DNA of 10,300 nt, taken from positions 1 through 10,300 of the forward strand of contig URHD01000066.1 in assembly GCA_900547585.1 (NCBI GenBank). Direction: 5' to 3'. This stretch comes from an uncultured bacterium. Lineage in GTDB: Bacteria > Cyanobacteriota > Vampirovibrionia > Gastranaerophilales > Gastranaerophilaceae. The translations under genes were made by a program, and so were the position numbers. This document shows, in pieces, positions 1 through 5,487 of this stretch (the first letter of the stretch is position 1; the number at the start of each line of letters is the position of its first letter). Under the pieces are notes generated by a model, which saw only the letters and a program-made list of their open reading frames with translations, did no database searches and was not told the origin of the DNA.

Positions 1-35
1 ACCGCCCAAGGCTCACCTTTTCTAATCGTCACTCA

Positions 36-77
36 AAAAATTCGTTCACGTCACTGCGTTCCTTATCACGAATTTTT
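36..77. repeat. 10-bp inverted repeat, 22-nt loop
   Basis: AAAAATTCGT at 36-45 is perfectly complementary to ACGAATTTTT at 68-77, with a 22-nt loop. On the plus strand the right arm ends in five T, so it could act as a weak terminator for a gene lying left of the window. It could equally be an intergenic repeat. No gene can be assigned to it from what is visible. Confidence 0.4.
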
Positions 78-105
78 CTCGGACAAAATTAAAGCCGTTA
101 ATCTC

Positions 106-135
106 AGAATAATACGGAATAACACAGAATAACAG
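106..135. repeat. three imperfect 10-bp tandem units
   Basis: Three adjacent 10-bp units read AGAATAATAC (106-115), GGAATAACAC (116-125) and AGAATAACAG (126-135). The last unit is also the outer part of the left arm of the hairpin element at 125-247. The 10-bp period may be chance or slippage, since the tract is A/T-rich and short. Confidence 0.5.
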
Positions 136-247
136 GTAATGCCTTTTCCGTTCCGATTCCCCCGGGCTTTGCAGCGCTATGAGGAGCTTTTTCTATCTCA
201 ATGAGCCCTCCTCCATAGTCACTACAAAGGCATTACCTGTTATTCTG
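125..247 (-). repeat. Hairpin element copy 1: 22-bp perfect inverted repeat with conserved inner blocks
   Basis: Bases 125-146 and 226-247 are perfect reverse complements (22 bp) around a 79-nt interior. Read on the minus strand, the interior begins GTAGTGACTATGGAGGAGG followed by GCTCA. It ends GCCCGGGGG followed by AATCGGAACGGA. The same two blocks, with one mismatch each, bound the interior of the element at 6255-6379, while the centre and the arms differ. It begins 22 nt past the stop of the minus-strand gene 269-1240 and probably lies in that gene's 3' untranslated region. It could be a miniature mobile element, a structured RNA, or a terminator-like 3' element. There is no T-run after the stem in either direction, which weakens the terminator reading. 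Confidence 0.75.
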
Positions 248-268
248 CCCAAAAGAGTCAATACGAGA

Positions 269-1240
269 TTAAACTTCGTAATTTACATTCATGCTGACGA
301 TTTTACTGTTGCGATAGCCGGCAACCATTGTCAAATCCGGGATATTGTCACGCCCTTTTTGCGTAACAGTATCAAGATTTGCCATAAACTCTTCATAAGC
401 CTGAGATTTGAACTCATCAGGGATGTCAGCTTTTCCAATCGCGCTCTTGTAAAGCTCGGCGACATCTTCACCGCTTTCTGTGAAGTAGCTTCCGTCTTCA
501 AATTTCAGATTATTCAAATTTTCACCTGTAGCATTTTTGATTTCACGCGCAGCTTCAAATTTAGCCATTACGTCTTCCGGAACAGGAAAGCCCGAATGCA
601 AAAGGTAATAGAAAAGCTCTTCTGCGTTATTCTCAAAATTCAACGCATCAATGAGCATAGAAACTTTCGGTGGATTTTCCAGACCTGTAGCGCTGAGTTT
701 GAAATCTATCGGCTCAATACTGAAAAGAACAAACTCATTTTTGTCAAGATTTACACCGTTAAATTTCAGAACATTATCAATTTGCTTGCTGACGGAATCT
801 TTGCTGTGTTCTTTATGTGCAGTAACTACAGCATCGTCAACTGCGGTTTCGTCTTTTAAAACAGGGTCTTCAAACGACGCATCATAGCGGAGCGAGCCAT
901 AGAGCGTCATATTTTTTTCATTGTTGTACATGGCGGTGATTTCTTCTTTTGAATAATCAGCGCCGGCGTACTCTTCGGAGCTTTCATTGAAGTATTTATT
1001 GTATAAATGATTGTATAATTCTGTATTATTGCTGTATTTTGCTCTATTAGAAGCTGCTGTGGAGGCGTAATAAGTTTCCAGTTTTTCTACATCAGAATAT
1101 GTACCCGTGTCAATAGATGTGAGCTTGGAATATTTGTTTATGGCAAGCTTTTCATCTCTGCGCAGGTTAATATCTACAACTTTTGATGTTGCATACCCAG
1201 AGGAAACTTTATACGTATTGTTGTTTACAATATCATTCAT
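269..1240 (-). CDS. Hypothetical protein, 323 aa, possibly DUF4885-like
   Basis: No enzymatic motif, signal peptide, membrane segment or cysteine is visible, so a soluble cytoplasmic or non-classically exported protein is likely. Residues about 50-75 (YYASTAASNRAKYSNN and onward) are rich in Tyr, Asn and Ser. The stretch around residues 105-117 (MYNNEKNMTLYGS), a later SIEPIDF segment and an EELFYYLL helix recall, from memory only, DUF4885-type proteins of Firmicutes. This needs a profile search. The ATG at 1240 is supported by a TAGGAG Shine-Dalgarno about 9 nt upstream. It lies 92 bp downstream of the lipoprotein gene on the same strand, so co-transcription is possible. A hairpin element begins 22 nt beyond its stop. 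Confidence 0.85.
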   Translation of the reverse strand: MNDIVNNNTYKVSSGYATSKVVDINLRRDEKLAINKYSKLTSIDTGTYSDVEKLETYYASTAASNRAKYSNNTELYNHLYNKYFNESSEEYAGADYSKEEITAMYNNEKNMTLYGSLRYDASFEDPVLKDETAVDDAVVTAHKEHSKDSVSKQIDNVLKFNGVNLDKNEFVLFSIEPIDFKLSATGLENPPKVSMLIDALNFENNAEELFYYLLHSGFPVPEDVMAKFEAAREIKNATGENLNNLKFEDGSYFTESGEDVAELYKSAIGKADIPDEFKSQAYEEFMANLDTVTQKGRDNIPDLTMVAGYRNSKIVSMNVNYEV

Positions 1241-1280
1241 ACAGCAAAGCTCCTACCTATATTATTTAACATGTTCAGGC

Positions 1281-1295
1281 AAAATGTAACATTTT
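1281..1295. promoter_or_regulatory. AT-rich palindrome upstream of the 323-aa gene
   Basis: AAAATGT and ACATTTT form a 7-bp inverted repeat around a single central base. It sits about 40-55 nt upstream of the minus-strand start at 1240, where an operator or a -35 region would lie. No convincing -35/-10 pair was found, so the regulatory role is inference. Confidence 0.3.
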
Positions 1296-1311
1296 TTCAT
1301 GAATCTTTACA

Positions 1312-1348
1312 ATTATTCATAAAATTTTAATATTATTCATAAAATTTT
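1312..1348. repeat. 17-bp direct repeat, 20-bp period, across a stop codon
   Basis: ATTATTCATAAAATTTT occurs at 1312-1328 and again at 1332-1348. The second copy contains the stop and last codons (KFYE) of the minus-strand lipoprotein gene. The first lies just beyond the stop. A recent tandem duplication of about 20 bp over the gene end is the simplest explanation. Confidence 0.75.
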
Positions 1349-2505
1349 TCAGGACAGATTATTTCTTCGGGCGAAAAAGTAAAGTAAGTATTCAAATTCA
1401 ATTCTTTGTATTTCTTTATCCCGGAAAGCTCCTCTGTCATTGCAGGATTATGGATTTTTGAGGGCGGATTTAAGCCGCAAATTTTCTCAAAACTGTATAC
1501 AATTGCAGTGGAGGGGTTCACGGCAGGAAGTTCGTTTGACGGCTTTTGAGCGGAGGCTGGGGTTTTAGGTTCCGGCTGGACAACCTCTTCTAACCAGACA
1601 ATAGGCTTTTCCTCCAGCAGCTCAAGCGAATAATCATCATTAAGCACCACCTGCACAACATTTTCCTCATTTTTCGGCTGCACAGCAGGCGGAGCAGGCA
1701 AAAAGACAGAAGAATTTCTCAACTGGAGCTCAAACATATTTATATCGGGCTCAAATTTGACAAATTTGAATGCATTTGGCGGGACAATCACAGCAACGGT
1801 CACTTTGGGAGCCGGTCCGGCTTTTTCAGGGTTTTCCGCTTTATTTGCCGCTGCTTCTTCTTTTTCTAATGCGATTTTTCGCTCAATTTCATCGCATTGT
1901 TCTTCTGTCTCAATCAACCTGGCTGACAGTTCGTCTTTTTGCATTGCAAGTTTTTTGCGTTCTTCTCTTTTAACAAAAATTTCTTCCTGAAGCTGCGTAA
2001 TATAGGCATTCAGGGTGTTTATCTGGGTTTCTGATTCCAGTTTATAGAGGCTGAGCGCCTCTTCAAACATGGCTTTTTGCTCATCTGTGAGTTTTTCGGC
2101 GGGATTTTTCATGCAATTGTTCAAAACTTCTGCATATTCATCGGAAAGCGTGGAAGAAAAAATTTCTGCAAAAAGCTGTTCTTCTTCATTGGAAAGTGTT
2201 TTAATGCCAAAGTTTTTTACAGCACCATCAAGTTTTTTGAGATTTTTAGAGCGCGCAGATATAATAGAACGGCTGTTTTGGATTTCCGCACTGTTTACAA
2301 GAATCGCAGAATCAGCTTCCTGCATTTGTTTGTCGGTATTTTCAATTTGTGTTTTTAATTTTATACGATTTTCATTATATTTTTTTGCAATTTTTTCGGT
2401 TCTGGTAAGTTTGGGCTTTTTTGGGAACTGAAAGCTTTGCGCACAGCTGAAAAAGCCAAGTCCTATAAAAATTAATAACAAAGCCAAAAAATTTTTTGAT
2501 TTCAT
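1333..2505 (-). CDS. Predicted lipoprotein with long coiled coil, 390 aa
   Basis: The N-terminus has a Lys-containing n-region, a hydrophobic core at residues 6-19, and Cys21 in the context GFFSC. This is a plausible though atypical lipobox (Phe at -3 and -2), so lipidation by Lgt and cleavage by the type II signal peptidase is expected. Two charged, Glu/Lys-rich segments, about residues 36-115 and 165-222, look like coiled coils. Pro-rich linkers (PAPPAVQPK, QPEPKTPASAQKP) follow, then a C-terminal region of unknown fold. The ATG at 2505 has a GGGAG Shine-Dalgarno upstream. It is transcribed divergently from the MCE-domain gene, 97 bp away, which hints at an envelope role, but no function can be assigned. 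A spanning or scaffolding protein of the periplasm is one possibility. Confidence 0.85.
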   Translation of the reverse strand: MKSKNFLALLLIFIGLGFFSCAQSFQFPKKPKLTRTEKIAKKYNENRIKLKTQIENTDKQMQEADSAILVNSAEIQNSRSIISARSKNLKKLDGAVKNFGIKTLSNEEEQLFAEIFSSTLSDEYAEVLNNCMKNPAEKLTDEQKAMFEEALSLYKLESETQINTLNAYITQLQEEIFVKREERKKLAMQKDELSARLIETEEQCDEIERKIALEKEEAAANKAENPEKAGPAPKVTVAVIVPPNAFKFVKFEPDINMFELQLRNSSVFLPAPPAVQPKNEENVVQVVLNDDYSLELLEEKPIVWLEEVVQPEPKTPASAQKPSNELPAVNPSTAIVYSFEKICGLNPPSKIHNPAMTEELSGIKKYKELNLNTYFTFSPEEIICPEKFYE

Positions 2506-2525
2506 AAGCGCTCTCCCTCAAATTT

Positions 2526-2531
2526 ATTATA
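2526..2531 (-). promoter_or_regulatory. -10 box of the lipoprotein gene
   Basis: On the minus strand a consensus TATAAT lies about 20 nt upstream of the ATG at 2505, leaving room for a short leader that contains the GGGAG ribosome site. No good -35 hexamer was seen at the expected distance. Confidence 0.5.
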
Positions 2532-2547
2532 ATCCAAAATAGCACCT

Positions 2548-2576
2548 TTGTCCTGTACAACTGTTCATACGATTAT
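2548..2576 (+). promoter_or_regulatory. Possible promoter of the MCE gene
   Basis: TTGTCC at 2548-2553 and GATTAT at 2571-2576 are separated by 17 nt, each matching four of six sigma70 consensus bases. The predicted start near 2583 would leave a leader of about 20 nt. The opposing -10 at 2526-2531 lies close by, so the two divergent promoters are packed back to back. Confidence 0.35.
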
Positions 2577-2602
2577 GCTTAAATTCGGGTTAAACCTGAA
2601 AT

Positions 2603-3556
2603 ATGCAGAATGCAATCAAAGAGTTTGTTGTAAAACACAGGATATTCCTGCTTATAGCGCTTTTCGGGGCTGTATTTTTCTTGATTTTCTCGACCGTGAG
2701 ATGTCATCTGCTTCCCCACATAACCGTGAAATTCAAAGATTTGCGCCCTTTTCACAGGCATATCAATGTTTATTACAAAGGCTATAAAATCGGAAAAACG
2801 TGCAAAATCAGACCGTCAGAGGATTATCAGAATACGCTTGTAAAAGTCGTAATTTATGAAAAAAACCTGAAACTGCCCGCAAATACAACGGCTATCCTGA
2901 AAAAAGAAAAGCATTTACGCACAAAAATCGATTATCTGGAGCTGGTTTATCCTGAGGAGCCCGCCGGAGCTTATTTACAAAATAATGATGTGATAGAGGG
3001 CACCTCGACAGTAGATGCGGAATCTTTCTTTGCAAGTCTCGACAAAGACAGCCTCGAAAATGTTAAAAAACAGCTTGAGCAGACCGTTGAAAATTTAAAC
3101 GCGATGATAGAAGCGCTGAGCGGAATTTTCGTAACGGTTCAGGAGATTCTAAATGAAAATCGCGCGAATATAAACACAACTTTAAGAAATCTGAGTTTAA
3201 GCAGTGCAAATCTTCGCAGCACTACCTCAAGCCTGAATTCCGCGCTCTCCGAACAAAGGCTGAACAGCACATTTTCCAGCCTTGATTCAACAACAGCCAA
3301 TTTCAGCAGCGGAACCACGAATTTGCAGGCAATAACAACAAATGTCGAACAGCTTTCACAAGCCCTGAACTCTGCTATGCCTCAGGTTGAAACAGCCATT
3401 ATAGAAACAGGCTGCCTGATGAAAAACCTGAACGAGATTACCTGCGGGATAAAAAACAAGCTCAAAACCAGATTCGGAGGCTTGCGAATATTTTTCGGAA
3501 AGGTAATAGAAAATGACTGCCCCTGCAAATCCACCTGCAAAAAGGGCTGCCGATAA
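2603..3556 (+). CDS. MCE (MlaD-type) domain protein, 317 aa
   Basis: Residues 14-32 form one transmembrane anchor. Residues about 38-118 have the MCE pattern: an FKDLRPF start, VYYKGYKIGKTCKI in place of the usual G-V-x-VG-x-V segment, then LPANTTAILKKEKHLRTKIDYLEL. MCE proteins bind phospholipids and act as the periplasmic substrate-binding part of lipid transporters (Mla and related systems) with an MlaE permease and an MlaF ATPase, neither of which is in this window. From about residue 140 on, a long Ser/Thr/Asn-rich helical region resembles the barrel- or needle-forming tails of longer MCE proteins. The C-terminus is unusual: Cys306, Cys308, Cys312 and Cys316 form a CxCx3Cx3C tail ending CKKGCR. 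No Shine-Dalgarno precedes the ATG, so the start is less certain than the family call. Confidence 0.85.
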   Translation: MQNAIKEFVVKHRIFLLIALFGAVFFLIFSTVRCHLLPHITVKFKDLRPFHRHINVYYKGYKIGKTCKIRPSEDYQNTLVKVVIYEKNLKLPANTTAILKKEKHLRTKIDYLELVYPEEPAGAYLQNNDVIEGTSTVDAESFFASLDKDSLENVKKQLEQTVENLNAMIEALSGIFVTVQEILNENRANINTTLRNLSLSSANLRSTTSSLNSALSEQRLNSTFSSLDSTTANFSSGTTNLQAITTNVEQLSQALNSAMPQVETAIIETGCLMKNLNEITCGIKNKLKTRFGGLRIFFGKVIENDCPCKSTCKKGCR

Positions 3557-3569
3557 ATCCGGAAGCCCT
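3539..3569 (-). terminator. Rho-independent terminator of the YopX-like gene
   Basis: On the minus strand AGGGCT-T-CCG, a 7-nt loop, CGG-C-AGCCCT is followed by five T. This gives a 6-bp plus 3-bp stem with one internal mismatch. The hairpin overlaps the YopX-like stop (3568-3570) and the last codons and stop of the MCE gene (3554-3556) on the other strand. In the plus direction no T-run follows, so it is one-directional. Confidence 0.65.
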
Positions 3570-4065
3570 ACCCGTAAATTACTCTGCTGAGTTCGATATG
3601 TATGGTCGTTTTTAAAAGTTCGGGGTGCTGGGAAAATTTTATGAAATTGCTCAATGTGTTTTTTGCTTTCATTCCACAAAACAGCTCGGAATTTTCATAA
3701 ATATTCCCCACCACAGCGAGTGTATCGCTATATGTGGATTTGCAGCCGATATTGAACGGTTTTCCCAGATGTTGTATTGGTTTAAAAAAGAGTATGTGCT
3801 CATCGTTAGAAACTTCACACACGGGGGTTAAAAAGTTGTAGTATTTATCAACAAGAATATCGCCAAAGTGGATTACCTTGCCGAATTTATCTTTCAGCCC
3901 GAGAAACTGCATAAGTTCGATTTTATTAATATTATCCAGCACCTCTCTTTCTGCCTCGTTACATCCGAGAGTGATGGTTCCGAGCAGTCTTTCCAGATTG
4001 ATTTCCATTTCAAAAGTTTCTTTCACTTTTCTTCCCATTTTTGCTTTACACGTCCAATTATTCAT
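3568..4065 (-). CDS. YopX-like phage-type protein, 165 aa
   Basis: Residues 51-71 (LMQFLGLKDKFGKVIHFGDI and onward) match the typical YopX core, in which a GLKDKNGKEIYEGDI-like strand pair is followed by a small beta domain. Residues 118-128 (VVGNIYENSEL) match the equally typical closing motif. YopX proteins are common in phages, prophages and related elements; their function is unknown. The N-terminal 50 residues and the last 35 were not recognised. An in-frame TTG at 4092 and ATG at 4086 exist upstream, but the ATG at 4065 is preferred because AAAGGA lies 5 nt before it and the others lack a ribosome site. No other phage gene is visible, so this may be an isolated prophage remnant. It has its own likely promoter and terminator and appears intact. 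Confidence 0.7.
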   Translation of the reverse strand: MNNWTCKAKMGRKVKETFEMEINLERLLGTITLGCNEAEREVLDNINKIELMQFLGLKDKFGKVIHFGDILVDKYYNFLTPVCEVSNDEHILFFKPIQHLGKPFNIGCKSTYSDTLAVVGNIYENSELFCGMKAKNTLSNFIKFSQHPELLKTTIHIELSRVIYG

Positions 4066-4113
4066 TCCAGTCCTTTCTTGCTTCATAAGCAATAAAATTA
4101 AAAAAATAACACG

Positions 4114-4142
4114 ATAACAATTTATTATTACCGTTATAGCAA
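4114..4142 (-). promoter_or_regulatory. Possible promoter of the YopX-like gene
   Basis: On the minus strand TTGCTA (4142-4137) and TGTTAT (4119-4114) are spaced by 17 nt, each matching four of six consensus bases. Transcription would begin near 4107, about 40 nt before the preferred ATG at 4065, and thus downstream of the weaker TTG and ATG codons only by a short leader. Confidence 0.35.
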
Positions 4143-4398
4143 TTACATAGCAGGACTAATATAGTTTGTAAAACAATGTAAAAGTTGACCCAAACGGAAA
4201 ATACGTGCGCAAATTTTCATTTTTCTTGATATTATTGAATTTCGCCGCTAAAAAAATCGTCAAAAACAGTTCTAAAACGCGTTGTTCTGAAAATATTGTT
4301 ACTTAACTTCAATTAAGATAATAAAAATTTACAAGTGAATTGTCTGGGTAGAAATCCCAACCTACTATTATGAGTTTCAGTAATAAAAAATTTTTATA

Positions 4399-4407
4399 TG
4401 TTAAAAT
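4399..4407 (+). promoter_or_regulatory. Extended -10 promoter, start near the ATG
   Basis: TGTTAAAAT is an extended -10 element (TG, one base, TAAAAT). The expected transcription start is about 4413-4415, which coincides with the ATG at 4414. The mRNA would be leaderless or nearly so, and no Shine-Dalgarno is present upstream. Confidence 0.55.
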
Positions 4408-4413
4408 AAATTT

Positions 4414-4743
4414 ATGAAAAGAGTTAAAATTACGGTTTTAAGAAGAACATTTCAAGAAGATTTAGCTAAAGAATACGGAGTTGAAAATCTTACAACATGT
4501 TCTATGTTTAAAGAGGGACAAGTTTTTTACGCTGATTGGGCCAAACCTGATAATTTTTGTGATGAAGCCTGGAAAGCAATTTACCAATATGTTTTTGCAT
4601 TAGCACATGGTGCTGATAAAGAATTATTTTATTACAAGGACTGGATTAAAACACCCGGTATTGCCATTTGCTCTTGTAACGACGGTTTAAGACCCGTTAT
4701 TTTCAAGCTGGAAGCAACAGACGAAGAATCAAAGAATATATAA
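4414..4743 (+). CDS. TIGR04076 family protein, 109 aa
   Basis: The whole protein follows the TIGR04076 pattern: an opening MKRVKITVLRRTF strand, then CSMFKEGQVF, then FCDEAWKAIYQYVFALAHG, and finally the closing ICSCNDGLRPVIFKLE. The family is small, usually 90-110 residues, so this copy is full length. Its biochemical role is unknown to me. Conserved cysteines (CSMFKEG, FCDEAW, CSCNDG) suggest metal or redox chemistry, but this is inference. There is no ribosome site, and the extended -10 box sits 7 nt before the ATG, which implies leaderless translation. It stands alone, flanked by the AT-rich gap and by a convergent tRNA gene, and may have arrived independently of its neighbours. Confidence 0.85.
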   Translation: MKRVKITVLRRTFQEDLAKEYGVENLTTCSMFKEGQVFYADWAKPDNFCDEAWKAIYQYVFALAHGADKELFYYKDWIKTPGIAICSCNDGLRPVIFKLEATDEESKNI

Positions 4744-4757
4744 ATTGTAGACACTCC

Positions 4758-4786
4758 GTGAGTTTTGACCGGCGGGAAAAACTCAC
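4758..4786 (+). terminator. Hairpin after the TIGR04076 gene
   Basis: GTGAGTTTT (4758-4766) and AAAACTCAC (4778-4786) form a 9-bp perfect stem with an 11-nt GC-rich loop, 14 nt after the TIGR04076 stop. No T-run follows on either strand, so it is not a classical intrinsic terminator. It may act through Rho or protect the mRNA 3' end, or stop convergent readthrough from the tRNA. Confidence 0.4.
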
Positions 4787-4830
4787 CAGTTCGAAGCTCT
4801 TTGTAAAAAACATGAAAAATAAAGAAAAAT

Positions 4831-4919
4831 CGGAGAACGAGAGATTCGAACTCTCGATGCAGATTACTCCACATAACACCTTAGCAGGGTGCCGCCTTCA
4901 GCCACTCGGCCAGTTCTCC
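4831..4919 (-). tRNA. tRNA-Ser (anticodon GCU)
   Basis: The minus strand folds as a class II tRNA. The acceptor stem is GGAGAAC with GTTCTCC, with discriminator G. The D-arm region reads TGGCCGAGTGGCTGAAGGC. The anticodon arm is GCACC-CTGCTAA-GGTGT, giving anticodon GCT for codons AGC and AGU. A long variable arm (GTGGA paired with TCTGC) and a T arm GAGAG-TTCGAAT-CTCTC follow. The long variable arm and the discriminator G fit serine. CCA is not encoded. A T-rich tract follows the 3' end and could terminate the transcript. Confidence 0.96.
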
Positions 4920-4934
4920 GTATTTTATTTTCAA

Positions 4935-4951
4935 GGTACGAATATCGTACC
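4935..4951. repeat. Palindrome between tRNA-Ser and the thioredoxin-like gene
   Basis: GGTACGA and TCGTACC form a 7-bp stem with a 3-nt loop (ATA). Immediately to the right is A8-CC-T8 (4952-4969), itself a palindrome. Both sit in the divergent region and overlap the suggested tRNA -10, so they may be an operator or a supercoiling-sensitive site. Confidence 0.5.
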
Positions 4952-4972
4952 AAAAAAAACCTTTTTTTTCAA
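4944..4972 (-). promoter_or_regulatory. Possible promoter of tRNA-Ser
   Basis: On the minus strand TTGAAA (4972-4967) and TACGAT (4949-4944) are spaced by 17 nt. Transcription would begin near 4937, about 18 nt before the mature 5' end, as expected for a precursor processed by RNase P. Confidence 0.4.
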
Positions 4973-5057
4973 ACTGTTTATAAGAATTAATTTTCTATCG
5001 CGATTTATCAAGCGAAATTAATCAACTATCTAATATTAATCTTTGAATTTTGTTGTA

Positions 5058-5066
5058 TGTTATATT
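5058..5066 (+). promoter_or_regulatory. Extended -10 promoter of the trx-ccdA operon
   Basis: TGTTATATT gives TG, one base, then TATATT (five of six consensus matches). The predicted start near 5073 leaves a short leader holding the AAGGAG ribosome site. No -35 at the usual spacing is evident, which is normal for extended -10 promoters. Confidence 0.5.
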
Positions 5067-5091
5067 TAAAGAAAAAATTAAGGAGATTTTT

Positions 5092-5487
5092 ATGAAGAAT
5101 TGGATTATTGCATTAACAATATTGATTTTGCCGATGGCAATGTACTTCTATCTTGATAAAACACATTCGGATAAAGCCGGATTTGAGGCTCAGGCAGCTA
5201 ATAAACCGATGATTATGAAATTTTCATCCCCAATGTGCCTTGACTGCAAAAAACTGGATACAACAATCGACGCAGTAATCCCTGCATATAAAGATCAGGT
5301 TGTATATGAAAAAATCAATGTCCAGTCTCAAGACAGCAGAACAACCGGTCTTATAAAAAAATATAATGTAACACTTGTTCCTACCTGCGTTTTTCTGAAA
5401 AAGGACGGATCTTTGTACAAAAGAACCGAGGGTTTTATGGAAAAACCCCAGTTTGAAAATCTTGTAAAAGGCTTGATAAATGGATAA
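5092..5487 (+). CDS. Membrane-anchored thioredoxin-like protein, 131 aa
   Basis: An N-terminal hydrophobic segment (residues 3-20) acts as an anchor or uncleaved signal, placing the rest outside the cytoplasm. The thioredoxin fold follows, with the redox pair Cys49-Leu-Asp-Cys52 in SSPMCLDCKKLD and the cis-proline at Pro97 in LVPTCVFL. Proteins of this kind accept electrons from CcdA/DsbD and reduce extracytoplasmic disulfides, for example in cytochrome c assembly or thiol repair; the exact partner here is unknown. The start at 5092 is chosen because AAGGAG ends 6 nt before it; an ATG at 5050 would add 14 residues but lacks such a site and lies upstream of the predicted promoter. It overlaps ccdA by 8 bp, which implies translational coupling. 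Confidence 0.88.
   Translation: MKNWIIALTILILPMAMYFYLDKTHSDKAGFEAQAANKPMIMKFSSPMCLDCKKLDTTIDAVIPAYKDQVVYEKINVQSQDSRTTGLIKKYNVTLVPTCVFLKKDGSLYKRTEGFMEKPQFENLVKGLING

Larger units (their letters stand above)
4066..4413. other. AT-rich gap without a gene
   Basis: No coding sequence was supported in these 348 bases. The stretch holds the probable minus-strand promoter of the YopX-like gene, a weak CTTAA/TTAAG inverted repeat at 4302-4317, an ATAAAAA/TTTTTAT palindrome near 4382, and the plus-strand promoter of the TIGR04076 gene. It seems more AT-rich than the flanks, by eye. Confidence 0.6.

Noticed and set aside
1..132. Frame open from base 1 to a TAA at 130-132, possibly the end of a gene from the left
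   Set aside because: Only 43 codons are visible, another frame is open for nearly as long, and the hairpin at 36-77 lies inside it. The peptide matches nothing I recognise.
125..247. Integron attC site
   Set aside because: attC sites have conserved RYYYAAC and GTTRRRY end boxes with variable loops. Here the ends vary, the inner blocks are conserved, and no integrase or cassette array is present.
179..859. 226-residue plus-strand open frame opposite the 323-aa gene
   Set aside because: It lies antisense to a gene with a good ribosome site, starts inside hairpin element copy 1, has no ribosome site, and its protein is rich in Phe, Ile and Cys as expected from a shadow frame.
4321..4380. Riboswitch before the TIGR04076 gene
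   Set aside because: TGGGTAGAAATCCCA can form only a weak stem, and the likely transcription start lies downstream of it at the ATG, so it would not be in the mRNA.
4787..4799. TTCGAAGCTCT near the tRNA as a duplicated attachment site
   Set aside because: It resembles the T-arm TTCGAACTCT only over about ten bases with a one-base insertion, which is too short to separate from chance.
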